Positions 34,168 to 42,828 of a stretch of 64,000 nucleotides of DNA are shown here, piece by piece (within the stretch, counting starts at the first letter, position 1; each line of letters begins with the position of its first letter). The stretch covers positions 1-64,000 of the forward strand of contig NZ_AXAP01000009.1 in NCBI RefSeq assembly GCF_000472865.1, written 5' to 3'. The position numbers and the translations under genes were made by a program. The notes beneath the pieces were generated by a model. The model did no database searches and was not told the origin of the DNA. It saw only the letters and a list, made by a program, of their open reading frames with translations. This stretch comes from Bradyrhizobium elkanii WSM2783 (GTDB taxonomy: Bacteria > Pseudomonadota > Alphaproteobacteria > Rhizobiales > Xanthobacteraceae).

Positions 34168-34626
34168 TTACTTTTCCTCTGATGATTGCGGCGGCTGCGC
34201 AGACGATACAGTGGGAGCTGGCGCCGGTCCCGGTCTCGCCTTGGGTTTCTTCGCTTCGGTGATTACCTTCTGCGGCGCACCGGTATCCTCACCGCACCGC
34301 CGCTGCTCTGCAAGCGCCGCTAGATACTGCTGTCGCGCTTGAAGCGCTTGTATCTCTGTGTCTGCCGTACCTTGAAAATCCATCCCAAACCAAAGCACGG
34401 GCACAACTATCCCGGCGACGCCCGCTGCAACGTTCTGAGCGACCTTTAGACCCTTGTCGGACGCGAGTTGCTGCACCTTCGTATTGTTGGTCTGAACTTC
34501 TATCGTGATAGCGGCGCAATCCATGTAGCGATCCTGAGGTTGCACGACAGACACCGGTGCAGGCGCACGCCCGGCGCAGCCGCACACCGCCGCTGCGGCG
34601 GCGAGCGCCACGATTGATTTTTGCAT
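34168..34626 (-). CDS. Small lipoprotein
   Basis: The 152-residue product has a signal peptide with lipobox VCGC, so Cys17 is the likely lipidated residue. After this come the hydrophilic segment QDRYMDCAAITIEVQTNNTK, a hydrophobic stretch (AAGVAGIVVPVLWFGMDFQG) and a helix with four coil turns. The C-terminal 40 residues are Pro/Lys rich. The hydrophobic stretch could insert in a membrane. Proteins of this layout occur as unknown lipoproteins in the genus. It sits between repeat family A copies. Confidence 0.7.
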   Translation of the reverse strand: MQKSIVALAAAAAVCGCAGRAPAPVSVVQPQDRYMDCAAITIEVQTNNTKVQQLASDKGLKVAQNVAAGVAGIVVPVLWFGMDFQGTADTEIQALQARQQYLAALAEQRRCGEDTGAPQKVITEAKKPKARPGPAPAPTVSSAQPPQSSEEK

Positions 34627-34774
34627 AGTTTCCTCCCAGCCGAGAGGAACGTTAGCGACGGATAGGGGGAGCGTCTAGCGGTTGTGGTAAGCTATTAGTT
34701 CTAGTGTCAACAGATCATCGTGCTGCGATCGAAGTGCTCCCGTAGAATTACGGAAGAGTCGCGCCGCTCCATCG

Positions 34775-34813
34775 CACCAAAGCGGTGGGTTACGCTTGGC
34801 TAACCCACCCTAC
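34775..34813. repeat. Repeat family A half copy
   Basis: Carries only the second palindromic half, accaaagcggtgggttacgc followed by aacccaccctac, just before the end of the TTT binding-protein gene. Confidence 0.75.
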
Positions 34814-34819
34814 ATTACC

Positions 34820-35788
34820 TCAATCCGCAAACTGCCCCGCCGCCTCGATGATCGGCTTCCACCGGTCCACCTCGCTCACCAGCTTCACCTTCAGCGCTTC
34901 GGGCGTGGCTTCGTCCTGGGCCACCGGCTCGGTGTTGATCTCGTTGAAGCGCTTCACGAGGTCCGGGTCGCGCAGGGCTTCCTGCAGCGTCTTGGATAGC
35001 TTCTTCACGATCTCGTCGGGCGTGCCCTTGGGCGCGTAGAGGCCGTGCCAGGCGCCGACCTCAAAACCCTTCAGGCCGGCTTCGTCGGCGGTGGGCAGGT
35101 CGGGCATGGAGGCGAGGCGGGTCTTTGTGGTGATGGCGTAGCTCTTCACGAGCTTGGAGGCGATCGGGCCTGTGGTGTTGGTGGTCTGGTCGCAGGTGAG
35201 GTCGATCTGTTTTGCGATCAGGTCGTTCATCACGGGGGCGTTGCCCTTGTAGGGCACGGTGAGCACCTGCTTGTCGATGGCGGTCATGAACAGCATGCCG
35301 CACAGATGCGAGGCGGCGCCAAGGCCCGCATTGCCGAAGGTCATCTTGTCGCCGTTGGCCTTGATGTAGGTGATCAGCTCGGCGAGATTGTTCGGCGGCA
35401 GGTCAGGCCGGGCGATGATGGTCATCGGCGCGTTGGTGACGAGGCCGATCGGCGCGAATGCCGTCTTGGTGTCGTAGGGCAGCTTGCGGTATAGCGTTGC
35501 CGCCGTCGAGATGCCGATGTGGTGGACCAGCAGCGTATAGCCGTCGGGCTCGGCGCGGGCGGCGCGCGCGGTCGCGATCGTGCCGCCGGCGCCGGTGGCG
35601 TTCTCGACGATGATGGTCTGGCCCAGAAGTTTCGACATCGATTGCGCCGTCATCCGCGCCACCGTGTCGGTCGGCCCGCCGGCCGCAAACGGCACCAGCA
35701 GGGTGATGGGCCGGGCCGGATAGGTCTGCGCGGAGGCCGCTGAGCTTGCCATCGCGAGCACAGCGGCAATCATGGCCAGTCGTTTCAC
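34820..35788 (-). CDS. Tripartite tricarboxylate transporter substrate-binding protein (Bug family)
   Basis: A 322-residue periplasmic protein with a signal peptide (VKRLAMIAAVLAMASSAASA). Family landmarks are the YPARPITLLVPFAAGGPTD segment near the mature N-terminus, TIATARAARAEPDGYTLL and KLVSEVDRWKPIIEAAG at the end. Bug proteins deliver organic acids to TctAB permeases or act as orphan sensors. No tctAB genes are adjacent. The GTG start at 35788 is selected because GGGAGG lies 6 nt upstream. Confidence 0.92.
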   Translation of the reverse strand: MKRLAMIAAVLAMASSAASAQTYPARPITLLVPFAAGGPTDTVARMTAQSMSKLLGQTIIVENATGAGGTIATARAARAEPDGYTLLVHHIGISTAATLYRKLPYDTKTAFAPIGLVTNAPMTIIARPDLPPNNLAELITYIKANGDKMTFGNAGLGAASHLCGMLFMTAIDKQVLTVPYKGNAPVMNDLIAKQIDLTCDQTTNTTGPIASKLVKSYAITTKTRLASMPDLPTADEAGLKGFEVGAWHGLYAPKGTPDEIVKKLSKTLQEALRDPDLVKRFNEINTEPVAQDEATPEALKVKLVSEVDRWKPIIEAAGQFAD

Positions 35789-36184
35789 GTCGTGCCTCCC
35801 TTTGAGCTTGTTCTTCGTTGGTCGTGCATCTCTACACGTTTTGCGCTGCCGCACAAAAGCGAAGATGTCGCGCGGTACGGCGGGACCAGGCGCTCGGGAG
35901 AACTATTGACTTAGATCAACAAAAGGTCCGCCAACTCGTCGCACTCGGATACTGCGCAAAAGCGATCCGAAAGGCCACGTCGGGGTGCTACGCCCGTCCG
36001 CGTCGAAGAGACGATTTGGCGACGATTCCACGTCCGATCGAACGGGCTCCCGGTAACCTACAGCATGATCCGGAAAAGTGGAGACCGGTTTTCCGAAGAA
36101 GATCATGCTCAAACAAAGAGCGAGAGCGGGATGACGGTTCGAAGAAAAGTCATCACGCTTGTAACCATTTAATCGGAGAGTCTC
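35789..36184. other. Intergenic region with family C repeat
   Basis: No gene seen. The left part is the presumed promoter of the TTT binding-protein gene, and the right part is the repeat at 36062-36160 followed by the leader of the next gene. Confidence 0.6.
36062..36160. repeat. Repeat family C copy 1
   Basis: About 99 nt starting agcatgatccggaaaagtgg and ending aaaagtcatcacgct. It is nearly identical to 63799-63896, and a diverged relative lies at 55533-55621. It contains internal palindromes (agcatgatc/gatcatgct and aaaagtggagaccggtttt). Confidence 0.9.
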
Positions 36185-36583
36185 ATGAGAACCTTCAATC
36201 GATTGGTGCTGTCAGTCCTTCTCGTCACGCTATCGGCCGCGACCCAGGCTGCGGATTTGAACGGAGCCTGGACGATCGACGCCTCGGCCTGCGGTGACGT
36301 GTTTACCAAAGAGAATAACAGGCTTGCTTTCAAGCCGGATGCCGATCTCCACGCGGGCGGCATCATCGTCCAGGGAAGGCAGATCACCGGTACATTTGAA
36401 AAATGCACGATCAAGTCGTTGCACGATGATGGATCGAATGTGCGAATGATTGCGGCGTGCTCGGACGGCGTCGCGATTTCGGACGTAGAGTTCGACGTGA
36501 AAATCTCCGGAGAGAACAAGATCACCCTCAGCTCCAAGCAGCCGGTGCCGGTGGAAATGCCGTATGTTCGCTGCTCCATGTGA
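36185..36583 (+). CDS. Secreted hypothetical protein
   Basis: The 132-residue product begins with a signal peptide (ending ATQAAD). The mature part (LNGAWTIDASACGDVFTKEN) looks like a lipocalin-like or beta-barrel small exported protein, and four Cys residues (ACGD, KCTI, ACSD, VRCSM) may form two disulfides. A GGAGAG ribosome site is present. No family name is assigned. It stands alone between a repeat and convergent glycosyltransferases. Confidence 0.7.
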   Translation: MRTFNRLVLSVLLVTLSAATQAADLNGAWTIDASACGDVFTKENNRLAFKPDADLHAGGIIVQGRQITGTFEKCTIKSLHDDGSNVRMIAACSDGVAISDVEFDVKISGENKITLSSKQPVPVEMPYVRCSM

Positions 36584-36648
36584 AGTCGGCGCGGCGGCGA
36601 AGGTTGAACGACGAGCCGGGCGTCCGGCGCAAGACACCCGCCCTGTGC

Positions 36649-37701
36649 TCACTGGGCTGCAAGGCCGTAGGCGGGCTTCATTCGCGCGAGCGCTTCGTAA
36701 TGACGGAGATATTCCTTCGCCATCCGCTCGGAGGTGAACCGCTCCTCGAACCGCGCGCGCACTTTGCGGCGGTCAAGTTCGCCGAGCCGGCCGATTGCCT
36801 CGATGGCTTCAGCTTCGCCGTCCACGACGAACCCGGTGATTCCGTCGTCGATCACCTCCGGCACCGAGCCGGAGCGGAAAGCGATGACGGGGGTGCCGCA
36901 GGCCATCGCTTCGATCATGACGAGGCCGAACGGCTCGGGCCAGTCGATCGGAAACAGCAGCGCCGAGGCGCTGGCCAAAAATTTCTGCTTGGTCTCGTCA
37001 TTGACCTCGCCGGTCAGCCGCACCTTGTTGCCATCGATCTGGGGTTCGAGCCGCTCCTTGAAATACGCGCGTTCGCCGCGCGGCACTTTCGCCGCGATAC
37101 GAAGCGGCATGTTCGCGGCGCGCGCAATGCGGATCGCGACCTCAGGCCCTTTCTCCGCGGTGAGCCGGCCGAGAAAGGCGAGATATCGGCCTTCGTCGAA
37201 GGAGGGGCGGAACAGGTCGGCAGGCAGCCCGTGATACACGGTGCCGATCCAGTTCGCCTCGCGCAGCGCCGTGTTCTGGTTGTTCGAGATCGAAACGTAG
37301 GGCGCTTCGGGAAACAGGCGCGCGACATCGGCAAGTCCCGGAAGATCCAGCCGTCCATGCGTGGTCGTGAGGAAGGGCACGCCGAGGCGCTTCAGGAGCG
37401 GCAGCGGCAGCCAGTCGATGTGAGCGTGGATCACGTCGAACTCGCTTGCGCGCCGCGCGACGGATTCCAGAAGCACCGTCTGGGCCGCCACAGGGTCGAC
37501 GCGCGGCCGGCCAAGCCGCAAGGCGCGCGGGCAGGCAGGCACTAGCTCGGCCAGCGTTTTTGAATCGCCGCTGGCAAACAGCGTCACCTGATGCCCGAGC
37601 TTGACTAGTTCGTCGACCAGCCACGCCACGACGCGCTCGGTGCCGCCGTAAAGTTTCGGGGGAATGCTCTCAGCCAAAGGCGCGATCTGCGCAATCCGCA
37701 T
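36649..37701 (-). CDS. Glycosyltransferase family 4 (GT-B fold)
   Basis: The 350-residue enzyme opens MRIAQIAPLAESIPPKLYGG with a nucleotide-sugar loop. The GT4 donor-site signature is visible as FGLVMIEAMACGTPVIAF (E-x7-E type with Glu at both positions), followed by GSVPEVIDDGITGFV. Acceptor and sugar are not predictable. The gene is transcribed in the same direction as the trehalose-synthase-like gene 103 nt upstream, so the two may be co-regulated. No membrane or signal segment. Confidence 0.85.
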   Translation of the reverse strand: MRIAQIAPLAESIPPKLYGGTERVVAWLVDELVKLGHQVTLFASGDSKTLAELVPACPRALRLGRPRVDPVAAQTVLLESVARRASEFDVIHAHIDWLPLPLLKRLGVPFLTTTHGRLDLPGLADVARLFPEAPYVSISNNQNTALREANWIGTVYHGLPADLFRPSFDEGRYLAFLGRLTAEKGPEVAIRIARAANMPLRIAAKVPRGERAYFKERLEPQIDGNKVRLTGEVNDETKQKFLASASALLFPIDWPEPFGLVMIEAMACGTPVIAFRSGSVPEVIDDGITGFVVDGEAEAIEAIGRLGELDRRKVRARFEERFTSERMAKEYLRHYEALARMKPAYGLAAQ

Positions 37702-37804
37702 GTTGCGTCCGAATCCAGCAATCCCCGGGGTCCGCCATCAAAATTCCGAAGCGTCAACTGCACGAACCAGATGCCGTTCCAGCGCTTACCGATATTTTCG
37801 GGAA

Positions 37805-39049
37805 TTATTGGCAAACCGGCCGTTCGTAGCGCGTGAGCAGATCGAGCCAGTCCTCCAGCAGGCGGCTCATCAGAAATTTCTCGCGCACGGTTTCCTTGGC
37901 GCGCGCCCCGAGCCGCTGGCGCAACTGCGGATCGTTCAGGAGTTGCACCATGCGATCGGCGGCCTGGTCCACCGTGCTGACCAGGAAGCCGTTCTCGCCA
38001 TCCGTGATCTGGTGGCGGATGCCGCCGACATCGCCGCCGATCACGGCGGCGCCTTTCCACATCGCCTCGGTCACGGTGAGGCCGAATCCCTCGCGTGTCG
38101 ATTTCTGCAGCACCACAGCGGAGTGGCGTTGCAGCGCATTCACCAGGATCGGATCATCGACAGCGAGCACAATGACGCGATCGTCGATCGAACGCTTGAT
38201 GGTTTCGAGAATGACGTGGCCTTCGGGATCGTCGCTCGCATTGTTGCCGACCAGCACAAGCGTGCAGTCCACCTGCCGGCGCGCTTTCCGGTGCGCCTCG
38301 ATCACGCCGATCGGGTCCTTCCACCGGTCGAAGCGCGAAATCTGCGTCACCAGCGGGCGATCGGTCGGAATGCGATGGTACTTCAGCGTGTCCTTGATCT
38401 CCTGCTCGGACAGTTCGGCATTCTTGGCGGAAAACGGATCGATCGCCGGCGTCATGAACCGCTGATCGGTGCCGAGGCTTTGCCCGTATTCCGGCAGCGA
38501 GAAGATGGCGGCGTCGTACGGTTCGACGAACCCACGCAGATAATCCCACACCGGCGGGTGAGGCGAGGAGAGATCCACGTGGCACTGCCACAACCATGGC
38601 ATCTCCCGCTCGGCAAAGTGTCGCACCAGCGGCAGCGGCTGCGGATCATGCACGATGACCGCATCGCATTTTTCCAGATGCAGCCTGGTGGCATTCTCGA
38701 ACACCACCTCTTCGTAGATCGCCTTTTCCTGTTCGGAAAACTCCAGCTCCTGTCCCTGCAATGCATTGTGCAGCTTCTTGGTGCAGGCGAAGAAGCCCGG
38801 CGTACCCTGCACCAGATGCCAATCGGTCTCGATCCCCATCGCATTCATCATCAGCGTCAGCGGCGTGAGGATTTCCGTGACGCCGCCGCCATAGAAGGTC
38901 GAGCTGATATGCGCGACCTGCATCATGCGCGCGCGGTCGGCCTTTCGTTCGATCCGTTCCGCCGTCGCGGCGCCAATGAGCGGCGCGTAATGTTCGAGTG
39001 AATGCAGACCGAGAGTCGAGCGATCGATGGCTGGGGGGAGCAGAGACAT
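37805..39049 (-). CDS. Trehalose synthase (TreT-like) glycosyltransferase
   Basis: A 414-residue GT-B enzyme. Its N-terminal region, including HISSTFYGGGVTEIL and later IVHDPQPLPL and WQCHVDLSSP, matches TreT-type trehalose glycosyltransferring synthases. These join NDP-glucose and glucose reversibly, or relate to trehalose phosphorylase. The donor motif is REGFGLTVTEAMWKGAAVIGG. The assignment as TreT rather than another GT4 enzyme is moderate. Start at MSLLPPAIDR; an in-frame ATG 39 nt upstream is possible. With the neighbouring GT4 it may serve compatible-solute or glycan synthesis. Confidence 0.75.
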   Translation of the reverse strand: MSLLPPAIDRSTLGLHSLEHYAPLIGAATAERIERKADRARMMQVAHISSTFYGGGVTEILTPLTLMMNAMGIETDWHLVQGTPGFFACTKKLHNALQGQELEFSEQEKAIYEEVVFENATRLHLEKCDAVIVHDPQPLPLVRHFAEREMPWLWQCHVDLSSPHPPVWDYLRGFVEPYDAAIFSLPEYGQSLGTDQRFMTPAIDPFSAKNAELSEQEIKDTLKYHRIPTDRPLVTQISRFDRWKDPIGVIEAHRKARRQVDCTLVLVGNNASDDPEGHVILETIKRSIDDRVIVLAVDDPILVNALQRHSAVVLQKSTREGFGLTVTEAMWKGAAVIGGDVGGIRHQITDGENGFLVSTVDQAADRMVQLLNDPQLRQRLGARAKETVREKFLMSRLLEDWLDLLTRYERPVCQ

Positions 39050-39299
39050 AGCTGCGCGCACCTTGGCTGAAGAGTTGAACCGCATCATCTTCCGATCGCG
39101 CTTCAGGCGTGCCTTGCGCGCTGGCCTTCAACTGCGGCTGCAGCGGCGACGTTCCAACCACGTCAGTAATTTTATCGAGCTATGCAACGAGCTATGCAAA
39201 AAGTGCCCGTCGGGCAAATCACTCGAAAGTCTGTCCATCCCTCGCGCGAAAAATATTCAGCTTCCGTCGTCGGGCAAATCAGTGATTTAACTCCGCGCG

Positions 39300-39835
39300 T
39301 CTCACGCGAATGAGGGGCGGCTCGCGATCGTCACGAACGTTGCGGTGAGATGCGGTGGACGCGGGTGCTGCGACAGACGAACGCAGCTATCCGTGGACGG
39401 CGAAGTCGTGTGGTCCTGGCGCCCCGACGCTGGCGCTAAGTCTTTTGCGCGAACAAGTTCGCGCGAGAGGCGACGGTGGCAAGAAAGCCCGGTCACCGGG
39501 GAGAGCGCGAAGTAAGCCGTAACACCATCGCGCAGGGAAAGCCGGTGTGAATCGGTTGAACCTGTGGTCCTACCCCCGTGCTTTTTGTTGCACGGGACCC
39601 ACGGGTGCAACCAGCACCCGGTTTTCCCTGCGCCCTCTGTGCTTCGAGAGGGCGGAACGTGATGCAAAGCTCGGGCAGTTCGTGCCGCGAGAATGCGAAC
39701 GCACATCCTCTCGCTGTTTGAAATTTGTATCGGAACTCACCACCCGTCATTGCGAGCGGAGCGAAGCAATCCATGCCTCCGAAAGTGGCGAGATGGATTG
39801 CTTCGCTCCGCTCGCAATGACGGCGTCAGCGAGCG
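39300..39835. repeat. Long repeat region ending in a perfect 30-bp inverted repeat
   Basis: About 530 nt without a real gene. The frames in it give Arg-, Pro- and Gly-rich translations (GKPGAGCTRGSR and DCFAPLAMT types) that recur widely as misannotated proteins in this genus. I take it as an intergenic repeat. The right end, 39745-39774 and 39793-39822, is a perfect 30-bp inverted repeat with an 18-nt loop (family B, intact copy). Confidence 0.75.
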
Positions 39836-39841
39836 CGCCGC

Positions 39842-40396
39842 TCACCGGCAAAACCGCTGCACCACATGCTCCCACAGCCACGCCCACACGATCCCGCCGA
39901 TGTCGCCGAGTTGCAGCAGCACCGCGACCCAGATGAACGCCGAGACGAAATTCGCGATCTGGAACGGCTGCTGCCGCATCCGCAGCATGCCGGCGACGAT
40001 CGGCACCGAGGCGCGCAAGGGGCCGGAGAAGCGGCCGATGAAGATCGCGAGCACGCCCCATTTCTTGAGGAAGGCTTCGCCGTGCACCAGAAGATGAGGA
40101 TACCGCGAGAACGGCCACATCCTGGCGATCGAATGCTCGAACTTGCCGCCGATCCAGTAGGACAGCCAGTCGCCGAACGCTGCACCAAGCGCGCCGGCAA
40201 GGAGCATCGGCAGGAAGGCGATGCCGCCGCTCCGCATCATCGCGCCGATGGCGACCAGCACCGCCCAGGCCGGCACGAGCAGCGAGAGGAAGGCGAGCGA
40301 TTCAGCGAAGGCGAGGGCGAACACGATCGGCGCCGCCCAGGCGCGGTGATCCCTGACGAACTCGACGACATGCCGGGCGGAATCTTCGAGGGACAT
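39842..40396 (-). CDS. DedA-family membrane protein
   Basis: A 184-residue inner-membrane protein with about five hydrophobic segments. It shows the DedA/SNARE-associated domain pattern: GALGAAFGDWLSYWIGG with acidic Asp, then FIGRFSGPLRASVPIVAGM. DedA proteins recycle undecaprenyl phosphate or flip lipids. The length is typical of the short DedA group. The gene has its own position, convergent with none. Confidence 0.85.
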   Translation of the reverse strand: MSLEDSARHVVEFVRDHRAWAAPIVFALAFAESLAFLSLLVPAWAVLVAIGAMMRSGGIAFLPMLLAGALGAAFGDWLSYWIGGKFEHSIARMWPFSRYPHLLVHGEAFLKKWGVLAIFIGRFSGPLRASVPIVAGMLRMRQQPFQIANFVSAFIWVAVLLQLGDIGGIVWAWLWEHVVQRFCR

Positions 40397-40533
40397 GGTA
40401 CCGCCGCTTCCGATCCGCCTTCGCCGTCACCGCCACTGGAAATCCACGATGGGGAAGCCGGTTCCAGGAACATCACTCTTGCCTGCGGAACGCGTTGCGT
40501 CATCCGCAGTTTGGAATTGCGGTAAAGAGAACC

Positions 40534-41487
40534 ATGGCCCGGGTTTCGTCGCGATCAAAGAAAATTGTCTATGCGGCCCTGGCGGGCAATCTCCTGGTGG
40601 CCGTGACAAAGTTTGCCGCGGCGCTGTTCACCGGCAGCTCCTCGATGCTGAGCGAAGGGGTGCATTCGCTGGTCGATACCGGCAATGAAGCGCTGTTGCT
40701 CTACGGCTACCATCGGTCCAGCCTGGAGCCGGATGCAAGCCATCCGCTCGGCTATGGCCGCGAGCTGTATTTCTGGAGCTTCGTGGTCGCGATCCTGCTG
40801 TTCGCGCTGGGCGCCGGCGTCTCCCTCTATGAGGGCGTCTTGCATGTGATGACCCCGATCCCGATCGAGAATGTGATGGTGAGCTATGTCGTGCTGGCGC
40901 TGTCATTTCTGTTCGAGGGCGCCTCATGGTGGTTCGCGCTGAAGGGATTTCGCGCCTCCAAGGGCGGCAGCAATTATTTGGAGGCAGTGCGGAAAAGCAA
41001 GGATCCGCCGTCCTTCATGGTGCTCTTGGAAGATACGGCCGCGCTGATCGGCATCTCGATTGCCGCGCTCGGCATCTATTTGTCGGTCCGCCTGCAACGG
41101 CCCGAAATCGACGGTGTCGGCTCGATCCTGATCGGCCTGGTGCTGGCGGCAACCGCCTGGCTATTGGCTCGCGAAACCAAGGAGCTCCTGATCGGCGAAC
41201 CCGCACATAGCGCGATCAACGCATCGATCGTGGCGCTCGCCGAGAAGGAGCCGTGCGTCGAGGGCGTCAACGGCGTCACCACCGTTCACCTCGCCCCGGA
41301 CCAGATTGTGGCAAGCCTCAGCCTGGAATTTTCCGATGAATTGCGCACTCCGGACATCGAGCGCTGCGTCGAGGCGCTGGAGAAGCGGATCCGCGCGGCG
41401 CATCCCGAAGTGGTCTCGCTGTTCATCAAGCCACAAACCCGCCACCGTTATGAGGCGGTGCGCCGCGGCCGGTTCGGCGGTGGCTAA
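40534..41487 (+). CDS. Cation diffusion facilitator family transporter
   Basis: The 317-residue protein has about five or six membrane segments and a cytosolic C-terminal ferredoxin-like domain (residues 215-310). Helix 2 (SLVDTGNEALLLYGYHRS) and helix 5 (LLEDTAALIGISIAALGIYL) contain the Asp positions of the metal site. Proton-coupled efflux of Zn2+, Fe2+ or Mn2+ is the usual activity. The ATG at 40534 follows AAAGAGA and gives the typical start MARVSSRSKKIVYAAL. The substrate metal is not distinguishable. Confidence 0.9.
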   Translation: MARVSSRSKKIVYAALAGNLLVAVTKFAAALFTGSSSMLSEGVHSLVDTGNEALLLYGYHRSSLEPDASHPLGYGRELYFWSFVVAILLFALGAGVSLYEGVLHVMTPIPIENVMVSYVVLALSFLFEGASWWFALKGFRASKGGSNYLEAVRKSKDPPSFMVLLEDTAALIGISIAALGIYLSVRLQRPEIDGVGSILIGLVLAATAWLLARETKELLIGEPAHSAINASIVALAEKEPCVEGVNGVTTVHLAPDQIVASLSLEFSDELRTPDIERCVEALEKRIRAAHPEVVSLFIKPQTRHRYEAVRRGRFGGG

Positions 41488-41612
41488 AATTGAGGCGATC
41501 ATGCCGGCGTGCGAAATCGAAAGGTCTCTCGCGACTTTGCACTGGCGCTGTCGGAACTTTCGCCCTAATCTCTCATTAGCTTTGCAGTTTCATCCAGCAA
41601 GGGAGTGCGGGG

Positions 41613-41834
41613 ATGGCGACGCAAATCGTGATGGATCACACTGGCGACAGCCGGCACAATTTCAATCCCGCCGACGAGAAGGCCCTGCGCGAAGCGCAAC
41701 TGCGCTTCGACGCATTGATGAAGAGCGGTTACACCGCTGCGGTGCGGGACATGTCGGGACAGCCGACCGTGGTCCGTTCCTTCGATCCGAAGGCCGAAGA
41801 GACGCTGTTCTATCCGCGACTTGTCGGCGGCTAG
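41613..41834 (+). CDS. 73-residue conserved unknown protein
   Basis: Short protein with no membrane segment (MATQIVMDHTGDSRHNFNPA). Mid-region helix KALREAQLRFDALMKSGYTAAV resembles a dimerising or DNA/protein-binding helix. It precedes a second small gene by 11 nt, so they form a pair and may be co-transcribed. No function known to me. Confidence 0.6.
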   Translation: MATQIVMDHTGDSRHNFNPADEKALREAQLRFDALMKSGYTAAVRDMSGQPTVVRSFDPKAEETLFYPRLVGG

Positions 41835-41845
41835 GCCGGTACGTC

Positions 41846-42250
41846 ATGTCCGGCAGGCTGTCGCGGGCGTTCGCCGAGGCCGCGCGGCTCTCGCGCGCGG
41901 CTTGGCGGCGGTTCGTCGAATATTGCGTACTGGATGACAGCCAGTCGCGCGGTCTGGCGCTGCTGAAGGAATGGCTGACGCCCGAGCAGCTCGTGCAGTA
42001 CGAGACGAGCGGCTATTTCGACGTCGTTGGCTGCCACTCCGGCAAACGCTACCGGATCCGGCACGGCACCGGCATGAACATCTATGAATTGGACGAACTC
42101 GGCCGGCTGCATGCGGGCTGGTGTTTCGTGCCGAGGGATACGCTGGTGGCCGGCGACGTCATGCTGGCGCAGAAGATCGCGCTCGAGGCCAACGAGCGCT
42201 CGGCGCTCGCGGTGGCGCGGAGCTTCCCCGTGCGCTGGCGGCCGACATAG
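41846..42250 (+). CDS. 134-residue conserved unknown protein
   Basis: Residues 30-75 contain LKEWLTPEQLVQYETSGYFDVVGCHSGKRYRIR, followed by a Cys/His-containing strand region and GWCFVPRDTLVAGDVMLAQKIALE. I recall this pattern as a small conserved protein in Bradyrhizobium, where it resembles a short nucleic-acid or phage-like factor. It follows the 73-residue gene directly. Function unknown. Confidence 0.6.
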   Translation: MSGRLSRAFAEAARLSRAAWRRFVEYCVLDDSQSRGLALLKEWLTPEQLVQYETSGYFDVVGCHSGKRYRIRHGTGMNIYELDELGRLHAGWCFVPRDTLVAGDVMLAQKIALEANERSALAVARSFPVRWRPT

Positions 42251-42264
42251 CCGGCCGTCGCAGC

Positions 42265-42822
42265 TTAGCGTCGCGACAGCGGGGCTGGTGGCGGCGGCTC
42301 GGTGGTGCCGGGGCCGAGCGAGCGCTGCACCATCACAGTGTCGGCCCAGCGGCCGAACCGATAGGCGACGCCCGGCAACAGGCCGGCGCGGGCGAAGCCG
42401 AAACGCTGATGCAGTGCCAGCGAGGCCGCGTTGTCGCTGTCGATATAGCCGATCATCTGGCGAAAGCCGGCCGCCGCGCACGCGTCGATCAATTCGCCGA
42501 GCAGCAGGCGCCCGATGCCGCGGCCGATCTGGTCGTGACGGACATAGATCGAATGCTTTACTGCATAGCGATAGGCCGGCCGCTTCCGAAACAGCACCAC
42601 ATAGGCATAGCCGACCACCTCGCCGTCGCGTGTCGCGACCAGATGGGGCAGGCGATGGTTGCGGAAATTCTTCCGCCGGTCGCGGAAATCATCCGGCTCC
42701 GGCACCCCGCTGTCCTCGACGCTGTCGTCGACGCCGCGCCTTATGTGGCGGCGGTAGATCGACAGCATGGCTTCGACATCGGCCTCGCGCGAGGCCCTGA
42801 CGATGATCCGCTCTTCGTTCAT
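42265..42822 (-). CDS. GNAT-family N-acetyltransferase, phosphinothricin-acetyltransferase type
   Basis: A 185-residue acetyl-CoA-dependent transferase. The GNAT motif A is visible as HSIYVRHDQIGRGIGRLLLGEL (residues 84-106) and the end LHQRFGFARAGLLPGVAYRFGRW is typical of the PAT/Bar branch. N-acetylation of phosphinothricin-like amino acids or related amines is possible, but the natural substrate is unknown. It lies 6 nt after the decarboxylase stop, in the same direction, so it is likely co-transcribed and may act on decarboxylation products. Confidence 0.82.
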   Translation of the reverse strand: MNEERIIVRASREADVEAMLSIYRRHIRRGVDDSVEDSGVPEPDDFRDRRKNFRNHRLPHLVATRDGEVVGYAYVVLFRKRPAYRYAVKHSIYVRHDQIGRGIGRLLLGELIDACAAAGFRQMIGYIDSDNAASLALHQRFGFARAGLLPGVAYRFGRWADTVMVQRSLGPGTTEPPPPAPLSRR

Positions 42823-42828
42823 CGGCCG

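Noticed and set aside
39302..39774. Minus-strand frames with Gly/Arg/Pro-rich proteins
   Set aside because: The peptide types (DCFAPLAMT, GKPGAGCTRGSR) are repeats that recur in the genus as misannotated proteins, and there is no ribosome site or homolog with a defined role.
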